A stretch of 9,204 nt of DNA. Source: Bradyrhizobiaceae bacterium (GTDB lineage: Bacteria; Pseudomonadota; Alphaproteobacteria; Rhizobiales; Hyphomicrobiaceae). The position numbers were made by a program, and so were the translations under genes. The notes under the pieces are model-generated. The model saw only the letters and a program-made list of their open reading frames with translations, was not told the origin of the DNA and ran no database searches. Where the stretch lies: positions 1-9,204 of the forward strand of contig CANJPN010000225.1 of assembly GCA_947475855.1 (NCBI GenBank), written 5' to 3'. Below, piece by piece: positions 1 through 7,778 of this stretch (its first letter is position 1; each line of letters starts with the position of its first letter).

Positions 1-1245
1 ATCACCATCTGGATCATCAATCTCATACTGCTCTGGCCGGAGAACCTCGCGACCTTTGCCGCCATGACACAGTTCCTGGACACCAGCCAGCGCGAAACCA
101 CGATCTCAATCACGGGTGTGACGTGGACTGACTGGAAAGGATGGTTGACGCCGTCGAGCTGGATGAGCGGCAAGATCGAAACACTCCAAATTCCGCTCCA
201 GCAGCCTCCCGCCGAGCGGCCCAGCTTCATGAAGGACCGCCTCTATTCCGACACCTATCCCGTGATGTGGTTCGAGGCCCTCTTCCTGATCTTCCTGACC
301 ACCACAGCCCTGCTGGTGATGTTGCTGCCGGCGGGCCGCGTGGTTTGGCGGCTGTTTTGCCGCCGCGTCGACCTCGCAAAATTCGCTCCTCTGCCCGGTG
401 AGACGAAGCCGAGGTGGTTCAGCTGGCCGCGCCTCATCGTCTCCGGTGGCTACGTCACGCTCGTTCTAATTCTGATCGTCGTAGTGCCGGGCGTCCTTTT
501 CGCCCTGCTGCTGAAAGCGATCGGCTTCGCACCGATCCTTCCGCCGGTCGAGTGGGTGCTGGCACGCCATCACCACGACATCTCCGTAGGTGCCGAGTAC
601 GCGCGCATCGGCGTGATCGCCTTCCTCCTGTGCTTCCTGTTCCTCTCCCACCTGATCCGCGACGGCGCCAAGCTGATCCTTGACGTCGTCAACCACTTCA
701 CCCCGCGGCCGCGGCGCGGCGGCCTTTTCGGCATGGGAGCAGCGCCCATATACTTTCCCGTGCGCCGCCGTATCGAGCATCGCTTCGAGGAAATGATCGA
801 AGCTCTGCTTTCGCGTGGCGACAAGCCCAACCTGCTGATCATCGCTCACAGCCAGGGTACCGTAATTACGCTCGACGCCTTGATGCGCGCGCACTGGCGA
901 AAGAGACTGCTGGAACGCGTCGAGAGCCTCACAGTCATCACATTCGGCTCGCCGATCACGCACGTCTACCAGCGCTACTTCCCGCAGCTCTACCACCCGT
1001 TCGACAAGACCAACCTCGTGGAGCTGAGCAGCGACGAGCGCGTGAAGTGGCTCAACGTCTACCGCATCGACGATTTCGTCGGCACGTACATCGAGAACTC
1101 GATCCCGAACTTCCCCGTGAACATCCCCGCCCCTCCCGGCGGACACACGGCCTATTGGGAGAAGGACGTGATGGAGGAGCTGTTCAAGCACGAGGAGGTG
1201 CGCGACGTGCTGAAGGGCCCCGCTAACCCCAAGCCGCCGACGTAA
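1..1245 (+). CDS. Membrane-anchored alpha/beta-hydrolase-like protein (5' partial)
   Basis: The frame is open to the left edge. A Met codon sits at 64, but the 21 codons before it encode a hydrophobic stretch (ITIWIINLILLWPENLATFA) that looks like a transmembrane segment, so the true start is probably upstream of the window. Numbering from the Met at 64, hydrophobic segments lie at about residues 70-90, 123-150 and 183-198. A soluble domain follows, with a lipase-like nucleophile elbow 'LLIIAHSQGT' (Ser263). Candidate triad partners are Asp336 or Asp337 ('RIDDFVG') and His361 ('GGHTAYW'). The first Gly of the usual GxSxG is Ala here. The order Ser-Asp-His and the spacing fit an alpha/beta hydrolase, and the membrane part suggests an inner-membrane enzyme with its catalytic domain at the C-terminus. 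The substrate is unknown. The stop codon lies 6 bp from the stop of the convergent VWA gene. The fold is an inference from motifs; I do not recognise a named family. Confidence 0.72.
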   Translation: MTIWIINLILLWPENLATFAAMTQFLDTSQRETTISITGVTWTDWKGWLTPSSWMSGKIETLQIPLQQPPAERPSFMKDRLYSDTYPVMWFEALFLIFLTTTALLVMLLPAGRVVWRLFCRRVDLAKFAPLPGETKPRWFSWPRLIVSGGYVTLVLILIVVVPGVLFALLLKAIGFAPILPPVEWVLARHHHDISVGAEYARIGVIAFLLCFLFLSHLIRDGAKLILDVVNHFTPRPRRGGLFGMGAAPIYFPVRRRIEHRFEEMIEALLSRGDKPNLLIIAHSQGTVITLDALMRAHWRKRLLERVESLTVITFGSPITHVYQRYFPQLYHPFDKTNLVELSSDERVKWLNVYRIDDFVGTYIENSIPNFPVNIPAPPGGHTAYWEKDVMEELFKHEEVRDVLKGPANPKPPT

Positions 1246-1251
1246 GGCCGC

Positions 1252-2427
1252 CTACCGCATCAACTCGCGCATCGCCCGGTCGAGACCGTCGAGCGTAAGG
1301 CCGTACATGCGCCCTTCCATCAGCTCTTTCATCATGCGGATCGACGGCGTCCATTCCCAGTGTTCTTCCGGGATCGGGTTGAGCCAGATCGCACTCGGAT
1401 AGACCTGCGTGATCCGCCGCATCCACAGCGCGCCGGGTTCCTCGTTCATGTGCTCCACGGAACCGCCCGCGACCGAGATCTCGTAGGGGCTCATCGAGGC
1501 ATCGCCGATGAAGATCACCTTGTAGTCGGCCGGATACGTATGCAGCACGTCCCACGTCTTCGTGCGGTCGACGTGACGTCGATGATTGTCGCGCCACACG
1601 CTCTCGTAGGGACAGTTGTGGAAGTAGAAATATTCGAGGTGCTTGAACTCCGTCCGCGCCGCCGAGAACAGCTCCTGCGCCAGCTTGATGTGCCAGTCCA
1701 TCGAGCCGCCGACGTCGAAAAACATCAGCACCTTCACCGCGTTGCGCCGCTCCGGCCGCATGCGGATGTCGAGATAGCCCTTGTGCGCGGTGCCCTTGAT
1801 CGTGCCGTCGAGGTCGAGTTCCTCGGCCGCCCCTTCACGCGCGAACCGACGCAACCGCCGCAGCGCCACCTTGATGTTGCGCGTGCCTATTTCGACGCTG
1901 TCGTCGAGATCCTTGAACTCGCGCTTGTCCCACACCTTGATCGCGCGGAAGTTGCGGTTCTTATCCTGCCCGATCCGCACGCCCGCCGGGTTATAGCCGT
2001 AGGCGCCGTAGGGGCTCTTGCCGCCCGTGCCGATCCACTTGTTACCGCCCTGGTGCCGGCCCTTCTGCTCTTCGAGGCGCTTCTTCAGCTCCTCCATGAT
2101 CTTGTCCCAGCCGCCGAGCTCGGCGATCTTCTGCTTGTCCTCCTCGGACAAGTTCAGCTCGGACATCACCTTGAGCCACTCTTCAGGGATCTTGGCCTCG
2201 AGCGTTTCGCTCATCAGCTCGAGACCTTTGAAGACGTGCCCGAACACCTGATCGAACTTGTCGAGGTGCCGCTCGTCCTTCACCAGAATGGTGCGCGCCA
2301 GATAGTAGAAGTCCTCCACGCGCGACTCTGGAATGTCGGCCTGCAGACCCTCCATCAGCGCAAGGTATTCCTTCACCGACACCGGTACACCGGCGGATTT
2401 CAGTTCGTTGAAGAAGGTGATGAACAT
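1252..2427 (-). CDS. VWA domain protein, CoxE-like (COG3825-type)
   Basis: This 391-residue protein has the N-terminus typical of CoxE-like VWA proteins ('FFNELKSAGVPVSVKEYLAL'), which supports the ATG at 2427 although no strong Shine-Dalgarno is visible. A charged, probably helical stretch lies at residues 85-125, followed by a Gly-rich linker (127-155). The C-terminal half is a VWA-type domain. Its metal-ion-dependent adhesion site is degenerate: 'FFDVGGSMD' (Asp238, Gly240, Ser242) in place of DxSxS, and a later 'IFIGDASMSP' (Asp309) fits the second acidic loop. There is no signal peptide or membrane segment, so it should be cytoplasmic. Relatives often work beside a MoxR-type AAA+ ATPase, as in CO dehydrogenase maturation, where CoxE helps insert or assemble the metal centre. 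No MoxR gene is present here, so the client is unknown. It ends tail-to-tail with the hydrolase gene and lies 57 bp downstream of the SnoaL-like gene on the same strand. Confidence 0.88.
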   Translation of the reverse strand: MFITFFNELKSAGVPVSVKEYLALMEGLQADIPESRVEDFYYLARTILVKDERHLDKFDQVFGHVFKGLELMSETLEAKIPEEWLKVMSELNLSEEDKQKIAELGGWDKIMEELKKRLEEQKGRHQGGNKWIGTGGKSPYGAYGYNPAGVRIGQDKNRNFRAIKVWDKREFKDLDDSVEIGTRNIKVALRRLRRFAREGAAEELDLDGTIKGTAHKGYLDIRMRPERRNAVKVLMFFDVGGSMDWHIKLAQELFSAARTEFKHLEYFYFHNCPYESVWRDNHRRHVDRTKTWDVLHTYPADYKVIFIGDASMSPYEISVAGGSVEHMNEEPGALWMRRITQVYPSAIWLNPIPEEHWEWTPSIRMMKELMEGRMYGLTLDGLDRAMRELMR

Positions 2428-2484
2428 GGGCGGTGCTCATAAGGAAGGCGAACGGTGTGACCATCTCATTCTATCATCATTCCG

Positions 2485-2853
2485 CTAGAATGGACCGTTG
2501 GCGTTGGGCGACGTCTCCGGTAACGGCTGACCGCAATCCCAGAGTTCGACGATCTTATCGTTCTCGAAGCGAAAGATGTGAACAACGGCTATGGCGACGG
2601 GTGCAGCCTCCCGCGTTACCAGCGAATGAGTGATCACGGTCTCACCGTCCCGATAGACCCTCTTCACATCGACGGAATTGTTGGGACTGGTCCGATGCGC
2701 CAACTCCATTGCTTCCAGCAACGATAGCCGGTCACCTTTGAAGTAGACGTTGTGATGCACGAACTCTCTCGCGACGTAGGTTTCGAAGGCTTTGCGAGCC
2801 TCACCCCGTCCCGCCATCTGCAGGAAGGCAATCGCGCGATCGATATTGGTCAT
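2485..2853 (-). CDS. SnoaL/NTF2-like small protein
   Basis: This 122-residue protein has the pattern of the SnoaL-like branch of the NTF2 fold. An N-terminal helical region (residues 1-30) is followed by 'FVHHNVYFKGD' (31-41), and near the end is the conserved strand pair 'VHIFRFENDKIVELWD' (91-106). The conserved His/Asp-rich cavity of this family binds small hydrophobic ligands. Members include cyclases, isomerases and many proteins of unknown function, so no reaction can be assigned. A Shine-Dalgarno GAGGT at 2858-2862, 5 nt before the ATG, supports the start. The gene begins 76 bp past the groEL terminator on the same strand, so it probably has its own promoter in that gap, and it may be co-transcribed with the VWA gene 57 bp downstream. 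No signal peptide is seen. Confidence 0.8.
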   Translation of the reverse strand: MTNIDRAIAFLQMAGRGEARKAFETYVAREFVHHNVYFKGDRLSLLEAMELAHRTSPNNSVDVKRVYRDGETVITHSLVTREAAPVAIAVVHIFRFENDKIVELWDCGQPLPETSPNANGPF

Positions 2854-2929
2854 CGATACCTCATCGCGTTCAAAGCAACGGCATTTCGGCGAAGACTTTA
2901 ACTCAGCCCGCGATCAGTGCGCACGCAAC

Positions 2930-2960
2930 AAAAAGGGGCCGGACCCTGCGGTCCCGCCCC
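2930..2960 (-). terminator. Rho-independent terminator of the groESL operon
   Basis: Read on the minus strand, an 11-bp stem (arms 2950-2960 and 2935-2945, one C/C mismatch, loop 2946-2949) is followed directly by five T residues (2934-2930). Stem composition is almost all G/C. It lies about 140 bp beyond the groEL stop and is the last of a series of hairpins there. The outer bases GCACG (2921-2925) and CGTGC (2963-2967) could extend the pairing around the T-run. Confidence 0.88.
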
Positions 2961-3000
2961 CTCGTGCAAAGAGTCCCGAAAAACGACGATCCCGGAACCC

Positions 3001-3098
3001 GACCGGCCTTTTCGCCGGTCGAGACCGCGACCGCGGTCCGGCGCTAGTGCGCCGTAACTCGAACCGATCTGGCGCACTTCTGCGCCGAACCGGTTCGA
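3001..3098 (-). repeat. Cluster of four hairpins in the groEL 3' untranslated region
   Basis: Four separate inverted repeats fill the region just after the groEL stop. The first, 3 nt from the stop, is a 40-nt imperfect hairpin: outer arms 3059-3066 and 3091-3098 (8 bp), a 4x4 internal loop, inner arms 3071-3076 and 3081-3086 (6 bp), and a 4-nt loop. Next come 3040-3044/3049-3053 (5 bp, loop TAGT), 3023-3029/3032-3038 (7 bp, loop of 2) and 3001-3007/3014-3020 (7 bp, loop of 6). None has its own T-run, so they are not obvious terminators. Likely roles are transcript stabilisation or a palindromic intergenic repeat; both are inference. Confidence 0.75.
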
Positions 3099-3101
3099 CG
3101 A

Positions 3102-4769
<1,668 letters not shown>

Positions 4770-4779
4770 TTGGATTGGA

Positions 4780-4785
4780 TCCTTT
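4780..4785 (-). promoter_or_regulatory. groEL ribosome binding site
   Basis: AAAGGA on the minus strand, 10 nt before the ATG at 4769. It fixes the groEL start and rules out the upstream in-frame Met at 4865, which lies only 16 bp past the groES stop. Confidence 0.8.
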
Positions 4786-4804
4786 AGATTTGGATAAACT
4801 TGGT

Positions 4805-4871
4805 GGGCGAATGGCGAGTGGTAAACGGCGAGCGGTAGGTCCATTCGCCATTCGCGACTGGCCATTCGCCC
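4805..4871. repeat. Degenerate repeat and inverted repeat between groES and groEL
   Basis: A perfect 10-bp inverted repeat (GGGCGAATGG at 4805-4814, CCATTCGCCC at 4862-4871) encloses more copies of the same 7-bp theme: CGAATGG, CGAGTGG and CGAGCGG on the plus strand, and CCATTCGCCATTCG on the other arm. The pairing can extend past the 10 bp (GGGCGAATGGCGAGT against GGGCGAATGGCCAGT on the opposite strand). Similar CGAATGG/CGAGTAG heptamer repeats occur in intergenic DNA of rhizobial relatives; this is from memory and was not searched. In the groESL mRNA it would form a hairpin between the two coding regions. Confidence 0.75.
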
Positions 4872-4881
4872 ATTCTTGACT

Positions 4882-5196
4882 TCAGGCTGCGGCGCGAACC
4901 GAGACCTTTCCTTCGATGATGCCGAGAACGTCGCATTCCTTCATGATAACGACGTCTTTGCCGTCGATCTTGACCTCGGTGCCAGACCACTTGCCGAACA
5001 GCACCTTGTCGCCGATCTTGACATCGAGCGGCACGAGCTTGCCGGTCTGGTCGCGGGCGCCGGGGCCAGCCGCGATAACCTCGCCCTGGATCGGCTTTTC
5101 CTGTGCGGTCTGCGGAATGATGATTCCGCCGGCAGTCTTGGTCTCCTCCTCGACGCGCTTGACGACGATGCGGTCATGCAGGGGACGAAATTTCAT
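4882..5196 (-). CDS. groES: Co-chaperonin GroES (Hsp10)
   Basis: This 104-residue protein is the heptameric lid of the GroEL folding chamber. The full length of the family is present: 'FRPLHDRIVVKRVE' at the N-terminus, the mobile-loop region 'EEETKTAGGIIIPQTAQEKPIQG' (about 16-38) that contacts GroEL, 'GEVIAAGPG' (38-46), 'VKIGDKVLFGKWSGTEVK' (59-76) and the C-terminal 'ILG/IIEGKVSV' strand. It ends in AAA, slightly beyond the usual E. coli length of 97. A Shine-Dalgarno AAGG (5205-5208) lies 8 nt before the ATG. It is the first gene of the operon, about 150 nt after the predicted promoter, with groEL 112 bp downstream. Confidence 0.98.
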   Translation of the reverse strand: MKFRPLHDRIVVKRVEEETKTAGGIIIPQTAQEKPIQGEVIAAGPGARDQTGKLVPLDVKIGDKVLFGKWSGTEVKIDGKDVVIMKECDVLGIIEGKVSVRAAA

Positions 5197-5227
5197 GAGA
5201 TCGACCTTGTGGTATCGAGTTGACTGT

Positions 5228-5273
5228 AAAAGCCGCGAAGGCCCGGCATAAATCCGGCCGCAGGCGAGCGGCC
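5228..5273 (-). promoter_or_regulatory. Two hairpins in the groES leader, the second followed by a T-run
   Basis: Read on the minus strand, a GC-only 6-bp stem (arms 5268-5273 and 5256-5261, 6-nt loop) is followed by a second stem (GCCG/CGGC, outer positions 5247 and 5232) that leads into TTTT (5231-5228). Both lie in the 5' untranslated leader between the promoter and groES, 32-77 nt before the start codon. The second resembles a weak attenuator. No match to a known RNA thermometer is visible to me. Confidence 0.4.
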
Positions 5274-5354
5274 AAATGTTCTAGGAAGTGTGCTAGCAAG
5301 CGTCGCGCCAATCGCACGACAAAGCGCCTAACCAAGACGACACTTGCTACGGGC

Positions 5355-5383
5355 TATATGTTGCGCACTGTTAGCACTGTCAA
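5355..5383 (-). promoter_or_regulatory. groESL promoter
   Basis: On the minus strand a perfect -35 TTGACA (5383-5378) is separated by 17 nt from a -10 CATATA (5360-5355). The -35 box lies inside the CIRCE operator, so a bound repressor would block polymerase. The CTTG overlapping the -35 also resembles the start of an alphaproteobacterial sigma-32 box, but its -10 partner is poorly spaced, so sigma-32 control is uncertain. Confidence 0.75.
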
Positions 5384-5397
5384 GGCAAGAGTGCTAA
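5371..5397. promoter_or_regulatory. CIRCE operator (HrcA binding site)
   Basis: TTAGCACTG (5371-5379), a 9-nt spacer and GAGTGCTAA (5389-5397) match the CIRCE consensus TTAGCACTC-N9-GAGTGCTAA with one mismatch. HrcA binds this inverted repeat and represses chaperonin genes until heat or misfolded protein titrates GroEL. Its position, upstream of groES and over the promoter -35, fits this role. hrcA itself is not in the window. Confidence 0.95.
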
Positions 5398-5603
5398 ATG
5401 CAGTGAACGAGCGCGCCAACGTCTCGCCGGCAGATCCCCCCCTGCACAGCAATCAAATCGTTCGATTACCCGGATTTTGAACAGCAGATACGACTGTGCA
5501 CGTTGCCCAGGCGCGACTACCCCGACGTCCGAATTCTGCTAAACGGGCACCCGCACACCCCGGCGAGTTGCCCCTCGCGACGGACCACGAGGCTCCCCAA
5601 GAT

Positions 5604-6398
5604 ATGCAGACCTGGCAAGTAATCATCCTCGGCCTGATCGAGGGAGCAACCGAGTTCATTCCGGTCTCATCGACCGGCCACGTGCTCTTGGCAGGCCACT
5701 TCCTGGGTTTCAGATCGCCCGGGAAGACGTTCGAGGTACTGATCCAGCTCGGCGCGATCCTGGCAATTCTGTCCGTCTATGCCTGGAAGATCCTGAGCCT
5801 GCTGATCGCTCTGCCCTCCGATCAGCGCACGCAGCGCTTCGTGCTCGGCATTCTCATCGCATTCCTGCCCGCAGCCGTGATTGGCGCGATTATGCATGGG
5901 GCGATCAAGATGCTGTTCGAGGTACCGATCCTGATCTGCATTGCGCTGATACTCGGCGGCTTCGTCCTGCTCTGGGTCGATCGCATGGAATTCACGCCGC
6001 GCTACCACGACGTAATGGATTACCCATTGAAGACAGCGTTCTTGATCGGCCTGTGCCAATGCGTGGCAATGATCCCCGGCGTCTCTCGTTCCGGCTCGAC
6101 GATCGTCGGCGCGATGCTGCTCGGGTCGGACAAGCGGGCGTCTGCCGAGTTCTCGTTCTTCCTCGCCATGCCGACGATGGCAGGGGCCTTCGCCTATGAT
6201 CTCTACAAGAACTGGAAGACGCTCGACACCAGCGACGTCACGATGATCACGCTGGGCTTCGTCGTCGCATTCCTGTCCGCCCTGGTCGTCGTGAAATTCC
6301 TGCTCGACTACGTCAGCCGCCACGGCTTCGCACTGTTCGGCTGGTGGCGCATCATCGTCGGCGGCATCGGCCTTGGTGCGTTGCTGGTGGCGGGGTAA
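5604..6398 (+). CDS. uppP: Undecaprenyl-diphosphate phosphatase UppP (BacA)
   Basis: This integral membrane enzyme removes a phosphate from undecaprenyl diphosphate, regenerating the carrier lipid for peptidoglycan and other envelope polymers; it also gives bacitracin resistance. The 264-residue product from ATG 5604 begins at the family's standard N-terminus ('WQVIILGLIEGATEFIPVSSTGH'). Catalytic-site residues are visible: Glu13 and Glu17 in EGATEF, Ser22-Ser23-Thr24-Gly25-His26, and 'PGVSRSGST' at 158-166 with Arg162. About seven or eight hydrophobic segments span the chain. A GAGG at 5589-5592, 11 nt upstream, is an acceptable ribosome binding site. An upstream in-frame Met at 5496 would add 36 basic, Pro-rich residues unlike the family and is rejected. 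The gene is divergent from groES; its own promoter must lie in 5398-5603 but I cannot pick one with confidence. Confidence 0.97.
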   Translation: MQTWQVIILGLIEGATEFIPVSSTGHVLLAGHFLGFRSPGKTFEVLIQLGAILAILSVYAWKILSLLIALPSDQRTQRFVLGILIAFLPAAVIGAIMHGAIKMLFEVPILICIALILGGFVLLWVDRMEFTPRYHDVMDYPLKTAFLIGLCQCVAMIPGVSRSGSTIVGAMLLGSDKRASAEFSFFLAMPTMAGAFAYDLYKNWKTLDTSDVTMITLGFVVAFLSALVVVKFLLDYVSRHGFALFGWWRIIVGGIGLGALLVAG

Positions 6399-6698
6399 GG
6401 CCGCGACAGGCGATGCCGGAGCCAGTCTCGGTCGCCAGCCGCCGCCAACTCCTGCTTTCGGCCCGTGACCGGCGCCGATTCAAAGTGCGCGCAAGTGCGA
6501 AGGTCAATCGAACCTCCTCAAGCCTCCATCGAGCAGCTGTGGCGGCCCGGCAACATCACTGGCTGTCGTTCAATATCTGATCAATTCTGCATTAACGACC
6601 CCGGGTGGCCTTAGCCTAACGGATAGGCTTCGGACGTGATTCTTCGACCAGATTCGCTGCGTCATTGCGACCACTCTTAAACCTAGGGATATATCGCG
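6399..6698. promoter_or_regulatory. Intergenic region before the outer-membrane gene, with inverted repeat 6613-6629
   Basis: This 300-bp stretch has no convincing gene. GC content falls towards the right (around 6560-6600 and 6670-6695), as expected of a promoter for the gene at 6699. The clearest element is AGCCTA-ACGGA-TAGGCT (6613-6629), a 17-bp inverted repeat with 6-bp arms that could be an operator for a dimeric regulator. A short direct repeat AAGTGCG occurs near 6484-6500. No clear terminator for uppP is visible. Confidence 0.4.
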
Positions 6699-7757
6699 AT
6701 GCTTTTGAGCCCGCTGCCCCGACTCCACGTTCAACTGGCAGTGCTAGCAGCCTTCTGCTGCGCTTCAAACGTCGCGCAAGCCACTGAAAGTGCGACGAGC
6801 TTCTACTTGTTAGGCTCCAAGGGCTCGATGGCCGGCTACACGCCGATGCCCGGCACCTACGTGTCTGATTCCAACTACTTCTACGCCGGCAGCGCTGCTG
6901 GGAAGGCTGCCTTGGGCGTCACGCTGCCAAGGACAGGAGCGCGGGATTCCAATGGCGTATCACTCAACGTCAACGCGTCTATCAATGTCGACGGCCAAGC
7001 CTACTACAACATTCCAACCGCCGTCTGGGTGGCACCGGGACAAGTGCTTGGCGGCAATTTCGGCTTGTCCCTTTCTACTCCAATCGGCTGGAAGAGCGTA
7101 AACGCGGGCGTCGACGCAGTTGCGAGCCTTACGATCCCAGCACTTTCTCAGACCCTTTCTATCGGCGCTCACCGCAGTCTAACCGATAGCAGGGGAGGAT
7201 TCGGTGATCCCATCCTCGGCGCCTTCATCGGCTGGCATCAGGGCAATCTGCACTGGAACGTCGGCACTTTGATCAACGTGCCGATCGGTGTGTGGGACAC
7301 GGGACGTCTGGCCAACATCGGCTTCAATCACTGGGCCTTCGACTTCACGGGAGCTGTGACTTATCTTGATCTCAAGACGGGCGTAGAGCTTTCAGCCGCC
7401 GCGGGCGTGACATTCAACACCGAGAATACGGCCACGGACTACAAGTCTGGCACCGACTTCCACCTCGAGCTGGCAGCCATGCAGAACTTCTCGAAGCAGT
7501 TGGCTATCGGCGTTACCGGCTACCACTACCAGCAGTTGACGGGAGACAGCGGGGCCGGCGCCAAACTGGGCGACTTCAAGGGCCGTGTCAGCGCCATCGG
7601 TCCACAGTTGAACTACACTATCATGGCGGGTCAGCTCCCCATAATGACGTCGATAAAGTGGATGCACGAATTCAATGTGGAGAACCGTCTCAAAGGCGAT
7701 ATGGGTCTGCTCCAGGTGACGATCCCCTTCGGACCGCCGCCAGCCGCCCGAAAGTAG
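6699..7757 (+). CDS. Outer-membrane channel-like protein, 'MetA-pathway of phenol degradation' family
   Basis: This 352-residue protein has a Sec signal peptide: basic start, hydrophobic core 'LAVLAAFCCASN', and probable cleavage after Ala28 (AQA-TES). The mature part is made of alternating beta strands with many Gly, aromatic and amphipathic repeats, as in an outer-membrane barrel. The N-terminus ('GSKGSMAGYTPMPGTYV') and the C-terminal block ('KWMHEFNVENRLKGDMGLLQ') match my knowledge of the Phenol_MetA_deg family (COG4313), whose members accompany degradation genes for aromatics and other hydrophobic compounds and are thought to aid uptake. The substrate here is unknown. An AGGGA about 9 nt before the ATG supports the start. 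It converges on the AraC-family gene with 15 bp between stops, and that regulator may control it. Confidence 0.85.
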   Translation: MLLSPLPRLHVQLAVLAAFCCASNVAQATESATSFYLLGSKGSMAGYTPMPGTYVSDSNYFYAGSAAGKAALGVTLPRTGARDSNGVSLNVNASINVDGQAYYNIPTAVWVAPGQVLGGNFGLSLSTPIGWKSVNAGVDAVASLTIPALSQTLSIGAHRSLTDSRGGFGDPILGAFIGWHQGNLHWNVGTLINVPIGVWDTGRLANIGFNHWAFDFTGAVTYLDLKTGVELSAAAGVTFNTENTATDYKSGTDFHLELAAMQNFSKQLAIGVTGYHYQQLTGDSGAGAKLGDFKGRVSAIGPQLNYTIMAGQLPIMTSIKWMHEFNVENRLKGDMGLLQVTIPFGPPPAARK

Positions 7758-7778
7758 CGCTTGGCAAGGCAGCTACTT
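7752..7778. repeat. Inverted repeat covering both convergent stop codons
   Basis: AAGTAGC (7752-7758) and GCTACTT (7772-7778) form perfect 7-bp arms around a 13-nt loop, which holds a smaller CTTG-G-CAAG repeat. The arms contain the last Lys codon and TAG stop of each convergent gene. It may act as a weak two-way terminator, but there is no T-run. Confidence 0.5.

Noticed and set aside
466..1191. A 241-codon minus-strand open frame opposite the hydrolase
   Set aside because: Val/Asp/Arg-rich shadow of a + strand gene with clear membrane segments and a hydrolase motif.
1360..2442. A 360-codon open frame on the + strand opposite the VWA gene
   Set aside because: Antisense shadow of a recognisable VWA gene; the translation is His/Leu/Val/Arg-rich with no domain pattern.
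4770..4865. Possible 32-residue N-terminal extension of GroEL from an upstream Met
   Set aside because: The extension is encoded by the intergenic inverted repeat, GroEL N-termini begin with MAAKDVRF, and the ribosome binding site sits before the ATG at 4769.
5197..5354. ROSE-type RNA thermometer in the groES leader
   Set aside because: No conserved anti-Shine-Dalgarno U(U/C)GCU element pairing with the AAGG site could be found, and control by CIRCE already explains heat induction.
5496..5603. Possible 36-residue N-terminal extension of UppP
   Set aside because: It is basic and Pro-rich and unlike the family, whose first transmembrane segment starts right after the Met at 5604.
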